Assembly (NCBI GenBank): GCA_017534885.1
Contig: JAFXVR010000054.1
Span: 1 to 49,145, forward strand
Length of the DNA stretch: 49,145 nt
Direction: 5' to 3'
From: Clostridia bacterium
GTDB taxonomy: Bacteria; Bacillota; Clostridia; Christensenellales; Aristaeellaceae
A program made the position numbers and the translations under genes. Shown here piece after piece: positions 45,568 to 49,145 of the stretch (its first letter is position 1; every line of letters starts with the position of its first letter). The notes under the pieces were generated by a model. It was not told the origin of the DNA. It saw nothing but the letters and a program-made list of their open reading frames with translations, and did not search any database.

Positions 45568-47158
45568 TCACCCTATCCTGGTCGTGATCTTGTTTTCTCC
45601 CAGAAAAGTGAACTCAATCGTCCCGTCCGCTGAAACGACAGCCTGCTTCACCAGTAGGCTCCAGGTCTGATCTTCCCAGCGCTCCAGCACCAGGGGCTGC
45701 TTCAGCATATCCTCGATGAAACGCTTTACCGCCTGGCAGCGGGCAAGGCGTTCCCGACGCTCGGCCTGCAGCTTTTCCAGCCGCGCCTCCGCTTTTCGGT
45801 AGCGCTCATCGTATTCATCTGTGGTCTTTGTGAACCCCTCCAGATTCTCCCCTGTTGCATTGTGGCTATGGATGAAGGCGCTGTTCAGCGCGACCACTGT
45901 CTCCATTTCCTTCTGCAGGGCGCTGATCTTCTCATCCAGCGCGGCTGTATCAGCCAGCATATCCGCCAGCATCCGGCAGTCCGCGGCGATGTGCTTCCTG
46001 TCGGCCATCAGCAGATTGCAGGCCTTCAGGAACTGGGTCTTGATGGTTTTCTCATCAATGGTGGGGGGTGGTGCAGCGTTTCTGGCCTTTGTCATACTTC
46101 TTATTGCAGCGCCAGACGATTCTGCGGTATGGATCGTTGGAGTGCCAGATCTTCTGCCCGTAAAACCCGCCGCAGTCACCGCAGATGATCCGGGAGGCGA
46201 GAATGCTGCTGCCGCTGTACCCTCTGCCGATGGCCTTCCGCCGCGCCAGCTCAGCCTGTACCCGCTCAAAGTCCTCCGGCGGGATAATGGCCTCATGATT
46301 CCCGGTGACATAATACTGTGGCACCTCGCCCTCGTTCACCTTGTGCTTTTTTGTCAGATAATCCACAGTGAAGGTCTTCTGCAGCAGGGCATCGCCCTTG
46401 TACTTCTCGTTCTGGAGGATACTGAGCACGGTGGAATCCTGCCATTTCTTTTTCTTCATGGGCGAGGGAATGCCCTTCTCTTCCAGCATGTGGCTGATGC
46501 CGATGGGCGTCATACCTTCCATAAAGCTTCGGTAGATCAGGCGGACAGTCTCCGCTTCCCGGGGGTTGATCACAAGCCCTCCGTCCTTACCACGGTCGTA
46601 TCCCAGGAAGGAGCTGTAGGCAACCGAAACCTTGCCGTCCGCCATCCGCTTGCGATGCCCCCAGATAACGTTCTCCGAAATGCTCCGGCTTTCCTCCTGG
46701 GCTAAAGAAGACATGATGGTGATCAGCAGCTCGCCCTTGCCATCGAAGGTCCAGATGTTCTCTTTTTCAAAATAGCATTCGACTCCGTGATCCTTCAGTT
46801 TCCGGATGGTGGTCAGGGAATCGACGGTATTTCGGGCGAAACGGCTGACGCTCTTGGTTACGATCAGGTCAATGCGTCCGGTCAGAGCGTCCTCGACCAT
46901 TTCGTTGAAGCCGTCCCGGTGCTTTGTGGTCACGGCGCTGATGCCCTCGTCGGTGTACACCTTGACGAAGATCCAGTCAGCGTGGGACTGGATGTACTGT
47001 GTGTAATAGTCAACCTGGGCTTCGTAGCTTGTGGACTGCTCATCACTGTCCGTTGAGACGCGGGCGTACCCGGCTACCCGGCGCCTTGCCAGTGAAGATA
47101 TCGGGGTAGTGGTGTACCTGTTGATTTTTGCCGGGATTGCCGTAACTGTTTTAGCCAT
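45568..47158 (-). pseudogene. Large serine recombinase, frameshifted
   Basis: The first frame, from the ATG at 47158 (GGGGAGG before it), holds the resolvase domain with the catalytic-Ser motif GYARVSTDSDEQ, then YTDEGISAVTTKHRDGFNEM and VTKSVSRFARNTVDSL, the recombinase domain, and a zinc-ribbon-like CGDCGGFYG ... WRCNKKY ... CTT. It stops at 46055. The remaining coiled-coil C-terminus (TIDEKTIKTQFLKACNLLM ... LVLERWEDQTWSLLVKQAVV) is open in another frame to 45568. The switch lies at a run of six G (46063-46068; C on the coding strand); removing one base rejoins CTTP-TIDEKT. It is either a real inactivating slip or a sequencing error. Large serine recombinases integrate and excise mobile elements. 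Confidence 0.85.
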
Positions 47159-47268
47159 GGTACCTCCCCATAATGTCAAGTAGGATTTGTAGTGTTGATG
47201 CGGGTTTCCAAGGGTTGTCTGCATCCGGAAGAGCCGCTACGGCAGCCCACCTCCCGTGTCCGCCAGGG

Positions 47269-48399
47269 TCATCGTGCAAGCGAGCCATGTCTCTTTCTGG
47301 CGTTTTCCGCCGCTTTCGCTCTCATCTCCGGTGTCCAGCTGTCCCGCCGGGAATGGTCCTGCCATTCGATGGCGCGAATACTGCCGTCGAGCATATGCAT
47401 TTCGATGGTGTTCGGGCCGGCGGCCACCATGTAATCCACCCGGTTGCGAAAAACATCCGGCAGCCAGGTGTCAATCCCCAGGGATGCCATGATCGCGGCC
47501 TTCATGGCTTCCTCTGGGATTTTCTTGCTCTGGCAGAAGGCTTTTCCCTCGCTACAGTAGGTGGGGCAGATCCATCCCCGTTGGCCTTTCTTCAGCGTTC
47601 GCCGGTAGTTGCGTCCGCAGTTCGGACAGCGGATCATGCCGGTGAACTCACTGGTCTGCCCCTTTGGCCTGCTGGCGTTTATCTCCGCGATGGCTTCCAG
47701 CCGTTCCTGCACCCTGGCAAAAGTCTCCGGGTCGATGAGGGCGGGATGGCTTTCGGTCACATAGTACTGCGGAAGCTCACCGCGGTTGGGGACTTTCTTT
47801 TTCTCCAAATGGTTGTTGATGAAGGTTTTCTGCAGGAGCGCGTTGCCCAGGTATTTTTCGTTTGAAAGCATATCCCGAAGGCGTGCCGTTTGCCACTTCC
47901 CGCCCAGTACCCCGTGGCACCCGGAGCGGTTCAGCCATCGGGCCACTGAGTTGAGCGACTGGCCTTCAGCAACGCGCCGGAAGACCTCTTGAGCGATCGG
48001 CCCTTCCACCGGGTCGATCTCAACGCCGGTCTCCTTGCTGATCCTGTAGCCAAACAGGATGCGCCAGCACATCAGCTCACCTCGCTCATATCCCTTACGG
48101 ATGCGCCATTTCTGATTGTCGCTGGAAGACCTGCTTTCCTCCTGCGCATAGGATGCCAGAATGGTCAGCATCAGTTCCCCATCGGCGCTCATGGTATGAA
48201 TCCGCTGTTCCTCGAAATATACGTCGATGCCGATCCCTTTGAGTTCACGCACCGTTTCCAGCAGGGTGACGGTGTTCCGGGCGAAGCGGGAGATGGACTT
48301 CGTCAGGATCATATCCACGCTGCCTTTCCGGCAATCGGCCAGTAGCCGCTGGAACTCCGGTCTTTCTTTCTTCGTGCCCGTAAAGGCTTCGTCAGCATA
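47269..48399 (-). pseudogene. Large serine recombinase, missing its N-terminus
   Basis: The frame carries YADEAFTGTKKERPEFQRLL, DMILTKSISRFARNTVTLLE, the recombinase domain (GKWQTARLRDMLSNEKYLGNALLQKTF), the zinc ribbon (MIRCPNCGRNYRR ... CPTYC) and a basic C-terminus. The part that should precede YADE, with the catalytic Ser and the first ~60 residues, is absent; a TAA stands 3 codons upstream at 48411-48409. The upstream sequence instead belongs to a SHOCT-like gene read in another frame, so a deletion fused the two. An internal ATG at 48318 could give a truncated, catalytically dead protein. It is followed by the frameshifted recombinase in the same direction. Confidence 0.8.
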
Positions 48400-48491
48400 C
48401 GGTATTCGTTATCGGTAATCAGCCCCTTGTCCAGCATCACATGGCCCTGAGTGACAGCAGAGATATAGCGGATCAGATCAACATCGCTCAT
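48309..48491 (-). CDS. SHOCT-like small protein, truncated by fusion
   Basis: The 60-residue frame starts MSDVDLIRYISAV and continues QGHVMLDKGLITDNEYRML, the SHOCT-type pattern L-x-K-G-L-I-T-x-x-E-Y/F. After RML (about 48400) the codons are an out-of-frame reading of the recombinase gene, so the natural C-terminus is lost. Its start overlaps the stop of the upstream zinc-ribbon gene (ATGA), which implies a coupled operon. In clostridial genomes such a small gene often lies between an HTH gene and two serine recombinases; its function is unknown. Confidence 0.6.
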   Translation of the reverse strand: MSDVDLIRYISAVTQGHVMLDKGLITDNEYRMLTKPLRARRKKDRSSSGYWPIAGKAAWI

Positions 48492-48859
48492 GTGGAGCCA
48501 CCGCCTTTGCGGGACGCGTAAAAGCAGGCGCGGGAGCAGTAAGTTCTCGGCTTGCGGGAGTGAAATTCCTTCCCGCATTTCGGACATACATAGCGATGAT
48601 CCACTATCCTTTCCGGATGCTCAGTCCACCACCGGACGCGACAGGCATCGGAGCAGAAGCGACGATTCCGCCGGACAATATCCTGCCGGAGCAGTTGATG
48701 GCACTGTTCACAACGCTGAACCGGAGACTCCGCTTCTTTGACGCGCTTGAAGAACATTTTGACAGAACCGAGGCTGATCCCGGTTTCATCCGCTATCGCC
48801 TGATAGGACAGGCCTGCGGTGCGCAGTTCGGATATACGCTGTTTTTCCTGATTGGTCAT
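48488..48859 (-). CDS. HTH and zinc-ribbon protein of the recombinase module
   Basis: The protein has 123 residues. An N-terminal helix-turn-helix of sigma-region-4 type (RISELRTAGLSYQAIADETG, then ISLGSVKMFFKRVK) is followed by two Cys-rich modules: CEQCHQLL ... RRFCSDACRVRWW (about 50-80) and CPKCGKEFHSRKPRTYCSRAC (about 95-115). It is likely a DNA-binding regulator or accessory factor of the recombinases. The ATG at 48859 has GGAGGTGG before it; the frame upstream is not used. The stop overlaps the start of the SHOCT-like gene. Confidence 0.8.
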   Translation of the reverse strand: MTNQEKQRISELRTAGLSYQAIADETGISLGSVKMFFKRVKEAESPVQRCEQCHQLLRQDIVRRNRRFCSDACRVRWWTEHPERIVDHRYVCPKCGKEFHSRKPRTYCSRACFYASRKGGGST

Positions 48860-48975
48860 GTTGACGTCCACCTCCGAATTCTGGGGGGTATGAATCGTCT
48901 CCCGGTCTCTTACAGAGAAAAGCAGCCCGTTTTGACGAAAAATGACAGAAAAAATGCCGCCAGCGTAATGATATG

Positions 48976-49028
48976 CTCCCCCTGAAGTAGACACTGGAAA
49001 AACTCAAACCAGTGGACTTCGGGGGGAG
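48976..49028 (+). mobile_element. Left end of an IS3-like insertion sequence
   Basis: Directly upstream of the OrfA-like start, ctccccctgaagt (48976-48988) with cactgg (48991-48996) pairs imperfectly with ccagtggacttcggggggag (49009-49028) around an A-rich loop. This looks like the terminal or regulatory palindrome of the element. The exact outer boundary is not determined; 48860-48975 holds nothing I recognise. Confidence 0.45.
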
Positions 49029-49033
49029 TATTT

Positions 49034-49145
49034 GTGTCGAGGAAAGCGAAGTACACAGTAGAAGCCAAGGTAAGAGCAGCGGAACGATACCTGCGAGGGG
49101 AAGCAAGTGCAGCAGGGATAGCGGCAGAAATGGAGATGGGGAAAA
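49034..49145 (+). CDS. IS3-family transposase OrfA, N-terminus (partial)
   Basis: A GTG at 49034 with GGGGGGAG upstream opens a frame that runs off the window edge after about 37 codons: SRKAKYTVEAKVRAAERYLR followed by GEASAAGIAAEMEMGK. The pattern K-Y-T/S-x-E-x-K, then Y-L-x-G-E-x-S, then I-A is that of the helix-turn-helix OrfA of IS3-type elements. OrfB would lie outside the window. Confidence 0.7.
   Translation, partial: MSRKAKYTVEAKVRAAERYLRGEASAAGIAAEMEMGK

Noticed and set aside
46055..46080. Programmed frameshifting in the serine recombinase
   Set aside because: There is only a plain G6/C6 run, with no slippery heptamer or stimulating structure; serine recombinases are not known to need it. 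A slip mutation or sequencing error is simpler.

Overview
The window looks like a contig from a GC-rich, Gram-positive gut or rumen Clostridia-type bacterium (Eubacteriales/Christensenellales-like). This is inferred from the AGGAGG ribosome sites, the cluster of a short signal peptide ending in ALA/SLA/APA before E, the NfeD-FloA operon, DUF6273 and BspA-like repeats, and the clostridial HTH/SHOCT/serine-recombinase module. No species is claimed. Both edges of the window cut into insertion-sequence transposase genes (an IS30-like start on the left, an IS3-like OrfA start on the right), which is typical of a contig that breaks at repeats.

Layout. 0-2.5 kb: a minus-strand membrane-organisation operon, nfeD-floA-small membrane protein. 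2.8-7.6 kb: an arginine block on the plus strand, argG, a three-gene polar amino-acid ABC importer, then argF. 7.7-11.8 kb: sbcD-sbcC nuclease. 11.8-14.0 kb (minus): an acetyltransferase, a P-loop kinase-like protein and a secreted protein of unknown function. 14.5-16.8 kb: a secreted cysteine-peptidase-like protein with five Ig-like repeats. 16.9-23.6 kb: a LacI regulator divergent from a carbohydrate locus (sugar-binding protein, two permeases, a GH88 unsaturated glucuronyl hydrolase and a discoidin-like protein), probably for uptake and cleavage of unsaturated uronic-acid oligosaccharides. 23.8-32.6 kb: a hybrid sensor kinase, a tandem flavodoxin-like protein, a GNAT/GH2 glycosidase pair, an S41 peptidase and a flavin reductase. 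32.8-41.5 kb: one giant gene, a 2899-residue membrane-anchored protein built from about 69 TPR-like units and ending in a DUF6273-like domain. 41.6-49.1 kb: an accessory region with an ISAs1-family remnant, a gene broken by a stop and a 120-bp palindromic element, a BspA-like leucine-rich repeat protein, tRNA-Val(GAC), a 22-bp iteron-like array, and a decayed serine-recombinase module.

The least ordinary content is repetitive. It comprises (a) a 120-bp, almost fully palindromic MITE present twice, each copy with its own 6-bp target duplication, one copy interrupting a gene with a PD-(D/E)XK-like C-terminus; (b) a ~250-bp MITE present three times, carrying a hairpin of up to 24 bp, whose termini match the end of the ISAs1-family remnant; (c) a short hairpin repeat whose stem changes in a compensated way between copies; (d) the nested repeat architecture of the giant TPR gene; and (e) a 21-22 bp direct-repeat array between the tRNA and the recombinases.
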